Shown: positions 1-7,429, counted from the first letter of the stretch. The stretch is 11,421 bases of DNA from Desulfobacula sp. (GCA_029940245.1 JAOZRF010000049.1:1-11421), one strand, 5' to 3'. Translations and numbers: made by a program. The notes: generated from the letters alone by a model not told the origin.

Positions 1-583
1 TCCAGCCTATGAATATGATAAAGTTCTGACACCCCGGGTGACGAAATGCACCATGTGTGCTCCCCGTTTAAAAGAGGGTAAGCTTCCGGGATGTGTGGAA
101 GCCTGCCCCCGAGAAGCATTGATTTTTGGCAAAAGAGAATCGCTTTTAAAGATTGCAAGAGCAAGAATTCAAAAATATCCTGAAAAATATGTTGATCATG
201 TATATGGCGAGCATGAAATGGGTGGGACAAGCTGGCTTTACCTCTCCGGGCAACCTTTTGCAACCATTGGCATGAGAGAGGACCTGGGAACCACATCAGC
301 ACCTGAACTCACCTCGGGACCGCTTTCAGCAGTTCCCATAGTTGTTGGGCTCTGGCCCGTATTGCTCACGGGCGTATATGCCATCTCCAAGAGAAAAGAT
401 AAAATCGCTGAAGAAGAAAAAAACGAGGCAGTAAAGGCAGCAAGGGTTCAATCCAATGAAGAGATGAATCAAAAGATAGAAAAACTTAGGGAAAAAATGA
501 CCAAAGAAAAGACTGCTGCGATCAATTTTGAAGTTAAAAAAGCCCTTGAAGATTCAGAAGAAAAAGGCAAACAGGAGGAATAA
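1..583 (+). CDS. hmcB: HmcB-like periplasmic ferredoxin, C-terminal part (5' end outside window)
   Basis: The frame is open from base 2 to the stop at 581-583, so the gene begins upstream. About 193 C-terminal residues are visible, roughly half of a typical HmcB. A cysteine set CX2CX11CX3CP (first Cys codon at 47-49) is the arrangement found in one [4Fe-4S] site of HmcB/DsrO/NrfC-type ferredoxins. The segment [13 protein letters not shown] further on is typical of this family. One hydrophobic helix (about 320-388) is followed at once by Lys/Arg residues, so by the positive-inside rule the ferredoxin domain should be periplasmic and the last ~65 residues cytoplasmic. That tail is very rich in Lys and Glu and looks like a coiled coil. 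In the family, HmcB relays electrons between the multiheme cytochrome HmcA and the membrane subunits. The stop lies one base before the hmcC start, implying translational coupling. Another Hmc-related complex (Nhc/Ohc type) is possible, but the HmcE and HmcF genes downstream favour Hmc. Confidence 0.87.
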   Translation, partial: PAYEYDKVLTPRVTKCTMCAPRLKEGKLPGCVEACPREALIFGKRESLLKIARARIQKYPEKYVDHVYGEHEMGGTSWLYLSGQPFATIGMREDLGTTSAPELTSGPLSAVPIVVGLWPVLLTGVYAISKRKDKIAEEEKNEAVKAARVQSNEEMNQKIEKLREKMTKEKTAAINFEVKKALEDSEEKGKQEE

Positions 584-584
584 A

Positions 585-1754
585 ATGGATTTGGATAACC
601 AGATTCCTGAAAATAAAAAATTTTCACTATTTAATATGGTGACAGGTATTATACTTGCCGGGGGGCTTGTGTTGACAATCTTGCGGTTTACCATGGGCCT
701 TGGTACAGTGACCAACCTTGATAACAATAACCCCTGGGGGATATGGATCGGGTTTGATCTTTTGTGTGGTGTTGCCCTTGCAGCAGGCGGTTATGTCACA
801 TCTGCGGCATGTTATATCTTTGGGCTGAAACGATTTCATTCAGCTGTCCGGCCAGCTATTTTAACTGCGTTTTTAGGGTATGCCCTTGTGGTTCTGGCCC
901 TTCACTATGATGTCGGCCGCCCCTGGCGCCTGCCTTATCCGATATTTTTTTCCCAGGGAACCTCATCTCTGCTGTTTGAAGTGGGACTTTGTGTGTTTCT
1001 TTATCTGACGGTATTGCTTATCGAATTCAGCCCTGCCGCCATGGAATGGCTGGGGTTAAAAAAATTAAGAAATATCATCGTAAAGGTAACCCTTTTATTG
1101 ACAATTTTAGGTGTGATTCTTTCAACCCTTCATCAGTCTTCCCTGGGTGCCCTTTTTATGATTGTACCATCAAAGCTTCATCCGCTATGGTATTCTTCCT
1201 ATCTGCCCGTATATTTTTTCATATCCAGCATTTTTGCCGGCATGTCCATGGTTATTTTTGAAGGAAGCCTGGCCCATCGTTACCTGAAATACAAAATGGA
1301 TGAAACCCATTTGAAAGAGAGTAGCGGGGTTGCCTTGGGATTTGCCAAAGCAGCATCATTGCTCATGATGGGATATATCTGTATCAAGATCATCGGCCTT
1401 TCCATAGACAACAACTGGCATTATCTCACCACGGGCTGGGGACTCTGGTTCCTTTTCGAACTGGTCGGATTTGTTCTTTTCCCTGCTATTCTCTATGCCG
1501 TGGGTTCCCGGGAAAAGAATCTTATGTTCATCCGGCTGGCATCCATCTGGACGGTGCTGGGAATTGTATTAAACAGACTCAATATCTCCGTTGTGGCATT
1601 TAACTTTCATCTGCCCGCAGCCCAAAGGTATTGCCCCAGTTTTATGGAAATAGCCACTTCTGTTTTTATTGTAACCCTGGGGATTGTGATTTACAGATTT
1701 ATTGTAACAAGGATGCCCATTTTTCACGAACACGCTGATTACAAGACCCATTAG
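585..1754 (+). CDS. hmcC: HmcC-like NrfD/PsrC-family integral membrane subunit
   Basis: A 389-residue polytopic membrane protein with about ten hydrophobic helices (approximate residues 17-37, 55-80, 88-108, 126-147, 165-185, 205-225, 250-272, 283-305, 318-335 and 357-374). Motifs typical of NrfD/HmcC proteins are visible: HYDVGRPW near residues 107-114, TLHQSSLG near 181-188, and RLNISVV near 331-337. The family carries no heme; it binds quinone or acts as the membrane electron/proton conduit for a partner ferredoxin, here HmcB. The start at 585 was chosen because AGGAGG (573-578) sits just upstream and the N-terminus then fits the family. An earlier in-frame ATG at 528 lies inside hmcB and would add a charged extension. 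The gene is one base downstream of hmcB and 20 bases upstream of hmcD. Confidence 0.92.
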   Translation: MDLDNQIPENKKFSLFNMVTGIILAGGLVLTILRFTMGLGTVTNLDNNNPWGIWIGFDLLCGVALAAGGYVTSAACYIFGLKRFHSAVRPAILTAFLGYALVVLALHYDVGRPWRLPYPIFFSQGTSSLLFEVGLCVFLYLTVLLIEFSPAAMEWLGLKKLRNIIVKVTLLLTILGVILSTLHQSSLGALFMIVPSKLHPLWYSSYLPVYFFISSIFAGMSMVIFEGSLAHRYLKYKMDETHLKESSGVALGFAKAASLLMMGYICIKIIGLSIDNNWHYLTTGWGLWFLFELVGFVLFPAILYAVGSREKNLMFIRLASIWTVLGIVLNRLNISVVAFNFHLPAAQRYCPSFMEIATSVFIVTLGIVIYRFIVTRMPIFHEHADYKTH

Positions 1755-1763
1755 ACGGGATAA

Positions 1764-1769
1764 AGGAGG
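1764..1769 (+). promoter_or_regulatory. Ribosome-binding site deciding the hmcD TTG start
   Basis: A perfect AGGAGG lies 5 bases before the TTG at 1775. The first in-frame ATG is about ten codons further on and has no comparable purine-rich sequence near it, so this site supports the non-ATG start. Confidence 0.7.
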
Positions 1770-1774
1770 ATACT

Positions 1775-1906
1775 TTGGAAAACACTATTTTTACCCTTCA
1801 GGAATTTATGACATATACCAAAGGAATAACATATATCATCATGGGTGGAATCTTAATTTTTATGCCGCTTTTCTGGAAATTCCTGACGGACAGAGAAGAT
1901 GATTAG
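1775..1906 (+). CDS. hmcD: HmcD-like 43-residue single-helix membrane protein (TTG start)
   Basis: A small gene filling the gap between hmcC and hmcE, opening with TTG behind a perfect AGGAGG and ending at TAG 1904-1906. The product has a short polar N-terminus (ENTIFTLQEFMTYTKG), one hydrophobic helix (about residues 20-36, rich in Ile, Met and Phe) and an acidic C-terminus (DREDD). HmcD in Desulfovibrio is likewise a tiny one-helix protein in exactly this position; its role is unknown, presumably structural within the membrane complex. It is easily missed because it is short and lacks an ATG start. Size, position, ribosome-binding site and membrane helix all agree, but the homology is judged from context and general similarity rather than alignment. 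Confidence 0.78.
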   Translation: MENTIFTLQEFMTYTKGITYIIMGGILIFMPLFWKFLTDREDD

Positions 1907-1922
1907 AGTTAATTTATTATAT

Positions 1923-1927
1923 GGAGG
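1923..1927 (+). promoter_or_regulatory. Ribosome-binding site deciding the hmcE start
   Basis: GGAGG lies 8 bases before ATG 1936. The alternative in-frame ATG at 1921 overlaps this very element and has no ribosome-binding site of its own, so 1936 is the better start. Confidence 0.7.
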
Positions 1928-1935
1928 ATTTAACA

Positions 1936-2613
1936 ATGCATGATCTGTTAACAGGCGTGTTCTTCTGGATAACTCTGGGGGTCTGTTTGATTGGAATGCT
2001 TGCACGATTTATCATGTATTTCAGAGGATTGAGCTGGCAGCTGGACAGGGTGGCCTATACCTCATACCCGGCTGCGGGATTTAAAGGGGCTGTCCGGTCT
2101 ATTTATAAATGGCTGATTCCGTTTGGCACATATGGTTGGCGAACCCAGCCGTTTATTGCAATCGCTTTTTTCGGATTCCACCTCGGAGCTGTTTTAATTC
2201 CCCTTTTTCTGCTGGGACATAACCTGTTTCTCCGGGAAAAGCTGGGCATTTCATTTTTTACGTTAAACGCTGACGTTGCGGATATATTCACCTGGATGGC
2301 AGTTGCAAGCGCCTTTTTCCTTGTATTAAGAAGGCTGGTTCTTCCTGAAGTCAGGATAATGACCACACGATATGATTATTTTATTTTGCTGGTATCCATT
2401 GCACCCTTTATTACGGGTCTTCTTGCCCGATACCAGGTTGGAGAGTATTCATTCTGGCTGAATATGCATATATTTTGCGGGGAGCTCCTTTTGATTGCCA
2501 TTCCTTTTACCAAGCTGTCTCATGTTTTCTTGTTTTTTGCATCCCGTGCACAGCTTGGAATGGATTTTGGAATTAAGAGAGGCGGAATGAAAGGAACAAA
2601 AATGGCTTGGTAA
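1936..2613 (+). CDS. hmcE: HmcE-like NarI-family membrane cytochrome b subunit
   Basis: A 225-residue membrane protein, close to the usual HmcE length, with about five hydrophobic helices (near residues 5-29, 72-95, 114-132, 147-164 and 178-202). Four well-placed histidines are candidate ligands for two b hemes: H82 and H95 around the second helix, and H178 and H196 in the last. The 18-residue step from H178 to H196 matches the H187/H205 step in E. coli NarI. In the Hmc complex this subunit takes part in transmembrane electron transfer and probably passes electrons to or from cytoplasmic HmcF. The C-terminus is basic (KRGGMKGTK), consistent with a cytoplasmic end. It lies 29 bases after hmcD and 39 bases before hmcF. 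Related gamma subunits such as DsrM and TmcC are alternatives on sequence alone, but gene order supports HmcE. Confidence 0.88.
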   Translation: MHDLLTGVFFWITLGVCLIGMLARFIMYFRGLSWQLDRVAYTSYPAAGFKGAVRSIYKWLIPFGTYGWRTQPFIAIAFFGFHLGAVLIPLFLLGHNLFLREKLGISFFTLNADVADIFTWMAVASAFFLVLRRLVLPEVRIMTTRYDYFILLVSIAPFITGLLARYQVGEYSFWLNMHIFCGELLLIAIPFTKLSHVFLFFASRAQLGMDFGIKRGGMKGTKMAW

Positions 2614-2652
2614 ACAATAGCCAATCCACCTAAGTTTTAAGGAGAACGATCC

Positions 2653-4041
2653 ATGCCCGAAGGGAAATTTTGCAATAAAAAACCCGTAGATACAGCAGAA
2701 GGCATTAATGAACTGCTGTCAGATACCAGTGGGAATGACTACTATAAGGAAATGAAGGAACTGGAAGTTGATTCTGATCTTTTGTGGAAAACCATACAAA
2801 ATACTGTTAAGTCACGGATGAAAACCTGGCTTGAGATCTGTGCCCATTGCGGAATGTGTGCAGATTCCTGTTTTCTATACGAGGTCAATGGCCGGGATCC
2901 CAAACAGGTTCCAGCCTATAAAATTCAATCTACTCTTGGTGAAATCATACGAAAAAAGGGAAAAGTTGACAATGAATTCATGCGGCATTGCATGGAGGTC
3001 GCATGGGCACAATGTACCTGTTGCAACAGGTGCGGTATGTATTGTCCCCATGGGATTGATACGGGCATTATGTTTGGTTACCTTAGAGGCTTGTTATACC
3101 AGCAGGGGTTTGTGCCATGGGAGCTGAAAATCGGTGCGGGCATGCACAGGGTTTACCGGGCCCAGATGGATGTCACAGATGCGGACTTTGTCGATACCTT
3201 TGAATGGATGGTTGAGGAGTATGAAGATGATTATCCCGGGCTCACAGTCCCAGTTGACGTGGAAGGTGCTGACATCATGTACACGGTGAATGCAAGGGAA
3301 GTAAAACACTATCCCGAAGATCTTGCCGAAGCAGCCATCCTGTTTCATATAGCAGGTGAAAACTGGACGGTTCCGTCCAAAGGGTGGGAGGAGACAAGTC
3401 TTGCCATGTTTGCCGGAGACTGGGCTGCCTGCAAGATGCAGGTAGAAAGCGTGTATGCGGCCATGGAAAGACTAAAGCCCAAACGGATGATCGGAACGGA
3501 ATGCGGTCATGCCCACAGGGCCACTGTCGTCGAAGGCCCTTACTGGGCAGGACGAAAGAATGGTCAACCACCGGTTGAATCCATTCACTATGTCGAATGG
3601 CTGGCAGAAGCGCTCAATACTGGGAAACTTAAAATTGATCCTTCCAAAAGGATAAAAGAGCCTGTAACACTCCAGGATTCATGTAATTATATCAGAAATC
3701 AGGGTCTTAAAAAAGCAACACGCGACATTATGAAGCATATTGTTGAGCCAGGCTTTTTTATTGAGATGTCGCCCAACAAAGAACATAATTACTGCTGTGG
3801 CGGAGGGGGGGGATTCAATGGTATCGGTCTGTTCAGAAAACAGCGGAATATAGCCTTGATTAAAAAACGGGATCAGATTCTTGAAACGGGTGCAAAATTA
3901 GTTCTGGCGCCCTGCCATAATTGCTGGGATGCCATTCGGGATCTTGAAGAAGTATATGAGATCGGCATTCGGTGGAGCTTTTTAAAACCAGTTGTTGTAA
4001 AAATGCTGGAAATTCCCGAGCATTTACGGCCAGAGGAATAG
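2653..4041 (+). CDS. hmcF: HmcF-like HdrD/DsrK-family cytoplasmic iron-sulfur protein
   Basis: A 462-residue soluble protein, essentially the same length as Desulfovibrio HmcF. Two ferredoxin-type [4Fe-4S] motifs are present: C63-X2-C66-X2-C69-X3-C73 and C121-X2-C124-X2-C127-X3-C131-Pro. The C-terminal half carries a CCG domain, C344-X36-C381-C382-X38-C421-X2-C424, the pattern that in heterodisulfide reductase HdrB/HdrD binds a noncubane Fe-S centre used for disulfide chemistry. An upstream partner domain is degenerate, with a lone Cys in ECGHAHR near 284. No membrane helix is seen, so it should sit on the cytoplasmic face, bound to HmcE. The physiological cytoplasmic partner is unknown; in sulfate reducers a thiol-disulfide carrier is suspected. 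AAGGAG at 2639-2644 precedes the ATG with normal spacing. It is the last structural gene of the complex. Confidence 0.92.
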   Translation: MPEGKFCNKKPVDTAEGINELLSDTSGNDYYKEMKELEVDSDLLWKTIQNTVKSRMKTWLEICAHCGMCADSCFLYEVNGRDPKQVPAYKIQSTLGEIIRKKGKVDNEFMRHCMEVAWAQCTCCNRCGMYCPHGIDTGIMFGYLRGLLYQQGFVPWELKIGAGMHRVYRAQMDVTDADFVDTFEWMVEEYEDDYPGLTVPVDVEGADIMYTVNAREVKHYPEDLAEAAILFHIAGENWTVPSKGWEETSLAMFAGDWAACKMQVESVYAAMERLKPKRMIGTECGHAHRATVVEGPYWAGRKNGQPPVESIHYVEWLAEALNTGKLKIDPSKRIKEPVTLQDSCNYIRNQGLKKATRDIMKHIVEPGFFIEMSPNKEHNYCCGGGGGFNGIGLFRKQRNIALIKKRDQILETGAKLVLAPCHNCWDAIRDLEEVYEIGIRWSFLKPVVVKMLEIPEHLRPEE

Positions 4042-4075
4042 AGCCGATCATTTAATGAAATGAATGGGGTTTGAT

Positions 4076-4975
4076 ATGTTTAAAAAAATTTTATTTGCAA
4101 CATCGGCAACGGGTGCCAGCGATCATGCGGCAAGGGTTGCCTTTAACATTGCCAAAAGCTACCAGTCTCACTTGAATATTTTTCATGTACTGGGAGTTCC
4201 CTCCAGGGGATACAGCCAGGTGGTCGTGGATGTAAAAACCAAAGAAAGAGTTGATGTTGATGAAGACTATACTGCTTGGGTAACTGAAGATATTCGAACG
4301 TATTATGAAAAATACCTGGATGAGAGCTTAAATTATACAATAGATGTTGCAGTGGGGGTGCCTGCCCGGGAGATATTGAGACAGGCAAAAATTCTGAAAC
4401 CGGATTTGATACTGCTGGGTGGCAGCACGGGGGATGAAGGAGAAAGTGTTTACAAAAAAAGTTCTCTGGGCTCAACCCTTCAAAAAGTTGCCAAGTCAGC
4501 CAATTGCCCTGTTCTTTTTGTGAACCGCCCTGCAGCCTCTTTCTGGGGAGGATTGTCAAATATCGTATTCGGCACGGATTTTTCAAAAATCTCAGACAAG
4601 GCATTTGATTTTGCAATGAAGGTGGCTAAAACCCTTGATTGTGAACTCAGTGTTTTTCATGCCCTTGATATCAGTGCTTTGCATGCCGGCAAAATGTTAA
4701 ACCAGGATGAAATTGAGCAGCAGATAAGAGAATCCTTGAGAAAAATCAGGTCAAGGTATGAGCCCCGGTTAAAAGAGTTGAAGGGTTACTCCATGGATGT
4801 CTGGGAAGGCATTCCCTTTATAGAAATTGTTAAATATGCCAGGGATAAACAAGCGGATCTGCTCATTATGGCGCATCATTCGAGAAAAATATCCTCAGAA
4901 GATATCAGACTGGGGGGAAATGTAGAACAGGTTATCGTCAGGGCAGGCTGCCCCGTAATAAGTATAAACAAATAA
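4076..4975 (+). CDS. Tandem-domain universal stress protein (UspA family)
   Basis: A 299-residue protein made of two UspA-type domains. Domain 1 (about 1-150) opens with FKKILFATS and ends in a nucleotide-loop region, LLGGSTGDEG followed by SLGST and CPVLFV, close to the family's Gly-rich ATP-binding motif but with longer spacing between the glycines. Domain 2 (about 160-299) starts with SNIVFGTDFS and ends with LLIMAHHSR, LGGNVEQV and CPVISI; its first glycines are replaced by Ala and His, so nucleotide binding there is doubtful. The start at 4076 is preferred over the in-frame ATG at 4064 because Usp domains normally begin right at the first beta strand. The ribosome-binding site is weak either way. 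The gene sits 34 bases after hmcF and 15 bases before the response regulator, so it is probably co-transcribed. Its role in the Hmc context is unknown; sensing of energy or nucleotide state is a guess. Confidence 0.88.
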   Translation: MFKKILFATSATGASDHAARVAFNIAKSYQSHLNIFHVLGVPSRGYSQVVVDVKTKERVDVDEDYTAWVTEDIRTYYEKYLDESLNYTIDVAVGVPAREILRQAKILKPDLILLGGSTGDEGESVYKKSSLGSTLQKVAKSANCPVLFVNRPAASFWGGLSNIVFGTDFSKISDKAFDFAMKVAKTLDCELSVFHALDISALHAGKMLNQDEIEQQIRESLRKIRSRYEPRLKELKGYSMDVWEGIPFIEIVKYARDKQADLLIMAHHSRKISSEDIRLGGNVEQVIVRAGCPVISINK

Positions 4976-4990
4976 GATTCAGAGGATGTT

Positions 4991-5344
4991 ATGAAAAAGA
5001 AAATCCTGGTGATTGATGATGATTTGAATATTAGAGATTATCTTGTTTCCCTGTTTAATGATAATGGTTATGAAGCCTATATTGCCGGGGATGTTAAAGA
5101 AGGGATAAAAGAGGCTAAGAAGATAAAACCAGACCTTATTACCCTGGATATAGAAATGCCGGGAGAATGGGGGCCGCGGTTTTACCGTCAGCTTTCACAG
5201 GATTCTGAATTAAAAAATATTCCGGTTATTGTTATCAGTGGTCTTTCCGGCCACCAATATGCTGTTGTAAATGCAGTGGCATCTCTTACAAAACCTTTTG
5301 ACCGGGAAGAGCTGTTAAAAATTGTAAAAGAAACGCTCAATTAA
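4991..5344 (+). CDS. rrf1: Single-domain response regulator, Rrf1-like
   Basis: A 117-residue stand-alone CheY-type receiver with no output domain. The active site is complete: acidic triad D9-D10-D11, phospho-acceptor D53 (in LDIEMPG), S83 in VVISG, and K101 in TKPF. AGAGGA at 4981-4986 gives a good ribosome-binding site. In Desulfovibrio vulgaris the hmc genes are followed by rrf1, a receiver, and rrf2; the same kind of protein stands here between the Hmc genes and an Rrf2 regulator, so it is named rrf1 on position and architecture. With no DNA-binding domain it must act through protein contact, for example on the neighbouring kinase, the Usp or the Rrf2 protein, or as a phosphate sink. The symbol is less certain than the domain call. 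Confidence 0.88.
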   Translation: MKKKILVIDDDLNIRDYLVSLFNDNGYEAYIAGDVKEGIKEAKKIKPDLITLDIEMPGEWGPRFYRQLSQDSELKNIPVIVISGLSGHQYAVVNAVASLTKPFDREELLKIVKETLN

Positions 5345-5365
5345 TTTAAGTATTTCTATTCGACC

Positions 5366-6859
5366 ATGACAAAACAATTACTGCTTATCGATGGTGATAA
5401 AAATCAAGCCGGAGCTTTAAAAACATATATAGAACGCCTGCAATACGAAGTTGTCATTGCAGCCACCTTTGAAGAGGTGAAGCATCAGCTTGGTTTTCTT
5501 AGCTGGGACATTATTCTTGCCGATCCGTTCCTTAGTGATGATGTGGCCGCATGCCTTGATTTGGCAAAAAAGAAAAACACTATTGTTCAGATCATTATTC
5601 TTGCACAAAAGGACAAGCTTGATATAGCCATGGATATTTTTGAATCCCGGGTACTTCATTACCTTGAGATACCGGTTAGCAGTAAAACCCTTGATTTGGC
5701 CCTCATTTCTGCCGGTAAAAATATTTCAAGGAATAAGAAACTTGAGCGGTATTCAGAAAGGCTTGCCGAATTGAACGGGACAAAGGATTTGTTTAATCAA
5801 TTATTTGAGGAAGTTCCCTGCTATATTTCGGTACAGGACAAAAATTTGAGGATCACTGCATCCAATAAAAAATTCAAGAGCCACTTTGGCAATCAGATTG
5901 GCGAGCCATGTTTTGAAACATATAAGCATAGAACATCCCAATGTAATGATTGCCCTGTTGCAGCAACATTCCAGGATGGCCAATCCCATAGTACAGAAGA
6001 GATTGTCACTTCAAAATTCGGCAAACAGTATAATGTGCTGACCCAGACAGCACCCATCAGAAACAAAAAAGGTGAAATCACCCAGGTGATGGAAATGTCC
6101 ACCAATATCACCCAGATCCGCCAATTACAGGACCATCTGGTTTCTCTGGGCTTGATGCTGGGCTCCATGTCCCACGGGGTAAAAGGCATGCTTACTGCTT
6201 TGGACGGAGGCATTTACCAGCTTGAAACAGGCCTTGCAAAAAAAGATGATGAACGGGTATTTAAAGCATCGGGTCAGATCAAAACCATGGCAGATAAAAT
6301 TAAGAAAATGGTGCTTGAAATTTTATATTATGCCAAATCAAGGGAACTTCAATATCAGGAGGTGGAGGTCGCTACCCTTGCTGAGAATATTATTTCCATA
6401 GTCAAACCAAAGGCTGAGAATAATGCTGTTCGTTTAGACATTTTAATTGACAAAAATCTTGGCAAAATTGATGTTGATCTAAAATGGATGGAGGCATCCC
6501 TTGTCAATCTGCTTGAAAATGCAGTGGATGCATGTACGTCTGACAGTGATAAAAAGGACCATTTCATAACGTTTCGTGCCTTTAAGAACACTAATAATCA
6601 AATTTGTTTCACCATTATAGATAATGGTATGGGTATGGACACTGAAACAAAAAACAAAATGTTTACGCTTTTTTTTACTTCCAAAGGTTCCCAGGGGACG
6701 GGGCTTGGTCTTTTTATCGCTCACAGGGTGATTAAATACCATGGCGGAACAATTGAAGTTGAATCGGAAAAGGGCAAAGGAAGTCAATTTTATATTTACC
6801 TTCCCTTGAATAAACCAGATAATGGAAAAGTGGTTGAATTTCCCACGATAAACCATTAA
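5366..6859 (+). CDS. Soluble hybrid sensor histidine kinase: degenerate receiver, Cys-containing PAS, HisKA-like, HATPase
   Basis: A 497-residue protein without membrane helices. Residues 1-115 resemble a receiver (D9 and D11; D53 in ILADP), but the conserved Lys is replaced in YLEIPV (E101) and the Ser/Thr position is Ala (A80), so normal phosphorylation is doubtful. Residues 140-250 form a PAS-type domain with C182 and a C193-X2-C196-Pro motif. The dimerisation region has H270 in MSHGVKG as likely phospho-acceptor, an unusual H-box compared with the common HE-plus-hydrophobic form. The ATP-binding domain is intact: N385 in LLENAVDA, DNGMGM at 419-424, FFTSKG, then GTGLGL at 444-449. It lies 21 bases after the Rrf1-like receiver, which makes it the obvious candidate kinase for it. 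There is almost no Shine-Dalgarno sequence before the ATG, suggesting low expression. A cytoplasmic redox or metal sensor is an inference from the cysteines. Confidence 0.9.
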   Translation: MTKQLLLIDGDKNQAGALKTYIERLQYEVVIAATFEEVKHQLGFLSWDIILADPFLSDDVAACLDLAKKKNTIVQIIILAQKDKLDIAMDIFESRVLHYLEIPVSSKTLDLALISAGKNISRNKKLERYSERLAELNGTKDLFNQLFEEVPCYISVQDKNLRITASNKKFKSHFGNQIGEPCFETYKHRTSQCNDCPVAATFQDGQSHSTEEIVTSKFGKQYNVLTQTAPIRNKKGEITQVMEMSTNITQIRQLQDHLVSLGLMLGSMSHGVKGMLTALDGGIYQLETGLAKKDDERVFKASGQIKTMADKIKKMVLEILYYAKSRELQYQEVEVATLAENIISIVKPKAENNAVRLDILIDKNLGKIDVDLKWMEASLVNLLENAVDACTSDSDKKDHFITFRAFKNTNNQICFTIIDNGMGMDTETKNKMFTLFFTSKGSQGTGLGLFIAHRVIKYHGGTIEVESEKGKGSQFYIYLPLNKPDNGKVVEFPTINH

Positions 6860-6901
6860 GCTCTTTTTTGTATTTTCACATAGATTAATTTAGGGAAAAC
6901 A

Positions 6902-7339
6902 ATGCGACTGACAACAAAAAGCAGGTACGGCACAAGGCTTGTTCTTGATATTGCTGTTTACGGCAAGGAAAAACCAGTCCCTTTGAGCGATGTATCCAGG
7001 CGACAGAACATTTCCTTAAAATATCTGGAGCAGCTAGTGGGCAAGCTGAATAAGGCAGGCCTTATTGAAAGCCATCGAGGCCCTTTTGGTGGCCACATGC
7101 TTGCAAAATCGCCGGAAGACATAACCATTGGTACCATTGTAAGAATCCTGGAGGAATCCACAGCCATTACAGATTGTGCAGAGCGGGAGAAACAGGTGTG
7201 CGGCGTATGTAACCGGGCAGGAGAATGTTTGTCCAGGTGGGTTTGGATTGAGGCCAGTCGTGCAATGTTTGACCGCCTGGATAATATTACGATTTCAGAT
7301 CTTCTGGCCATGGATAATGGTAAGCTCAAGAATAAATAA
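6902..7339 (+). CDS. rrf2: Rrf2-family transcriptional regulator with four clustered cysteines
   Basis: A 145-residue winged-helix regulator. The N-terminus MRLTTKSRYGTRLVLDIA, the recognition region NISLKYLEQLVGKLNKAGLI and the wing SHRGPFGGHML are diagnostic of the Rrf2/IscR family. The sensor loop holds C92-X7-C100-X2-C103-X5-C109, one cysteine more than the three of IscR, so an Fe-S cluster is likely. The family is named after Rrf2 of Desulfovibrio vulgaris, encoded just downstream of hmc and reported to repress that operon; position here is the same apart from two extra genes. Regulation of hmc by redox or Fe-S status through this protein is therefore plausible, but the hmc promoter is outside the window. 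It begins 42 bases after the kinase gene, with AGGGA near 6892-6896 as a modest ribosome-binding site. The family call is firm; the orthology is inferred from neighbours. Confidence 0.92.
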   Translation: MRLTTKSRYGTRLVLDIAVYGKEKPVPLSDVSRRQNISLKYLEQLVGKLNKAGLIESHRGPFGGHMLAKSPEDITIGTIVRILEESTAITDCAEREKQVCGVCNRAGECLSRWVWIEASRAMFDRLDNITISDLLAMDNGKLKNK

Positions 7340-7429
7340 TTTTTTTTGTATCTCTTTTCCCTCATATTCTGCAGTACTACTCTTTGCCATAAACATTGTT
7401 TACATCATTGATCCTTAATTATTTTTCAC

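Noticed and set aside
528..584. Earlier in-frame ATG for the NrfD-like gene inside hmcB
   Set aside because: ATG 585 directly follows AGGAGG and gives a normal N-terminus; the 528 start would add a lysine-rich extension overlapping hmcB.
1921..1935. Earlier in-frame ATG for hmcE
   Set aside because: It overlaps the GGAGG that serves ATG 1936 and has no ribosome-binding site of its own.
4143..4616. 157-codon open frame on the minus strand inside the Usp gene
   Set aside because: Antisense to a clear two-domain Usp gene; its translation shows no recognisable domain and is rich in residues typical of reverse-complement shadows.
7331..7348. T-rich run after rrf2 as an intrinsic terminator
   Set aside because: There is no GC-rich stem-loop immediately before the T-run.
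6958..7365. 135-codon minus-strand open frame across rrf2
   Set aside because: Entirely antisense to a diagnostic Rrf2 protein and has no family features.
7390..7402. TAAAC-ATT-GTTTA small palindrome between rrf2 and the acyl-CoA dehydrogenase
   Set aside because: Arms of only 5 AT-rich bases, away from the promoter candidate; expected by chance in AT-rich DNA.
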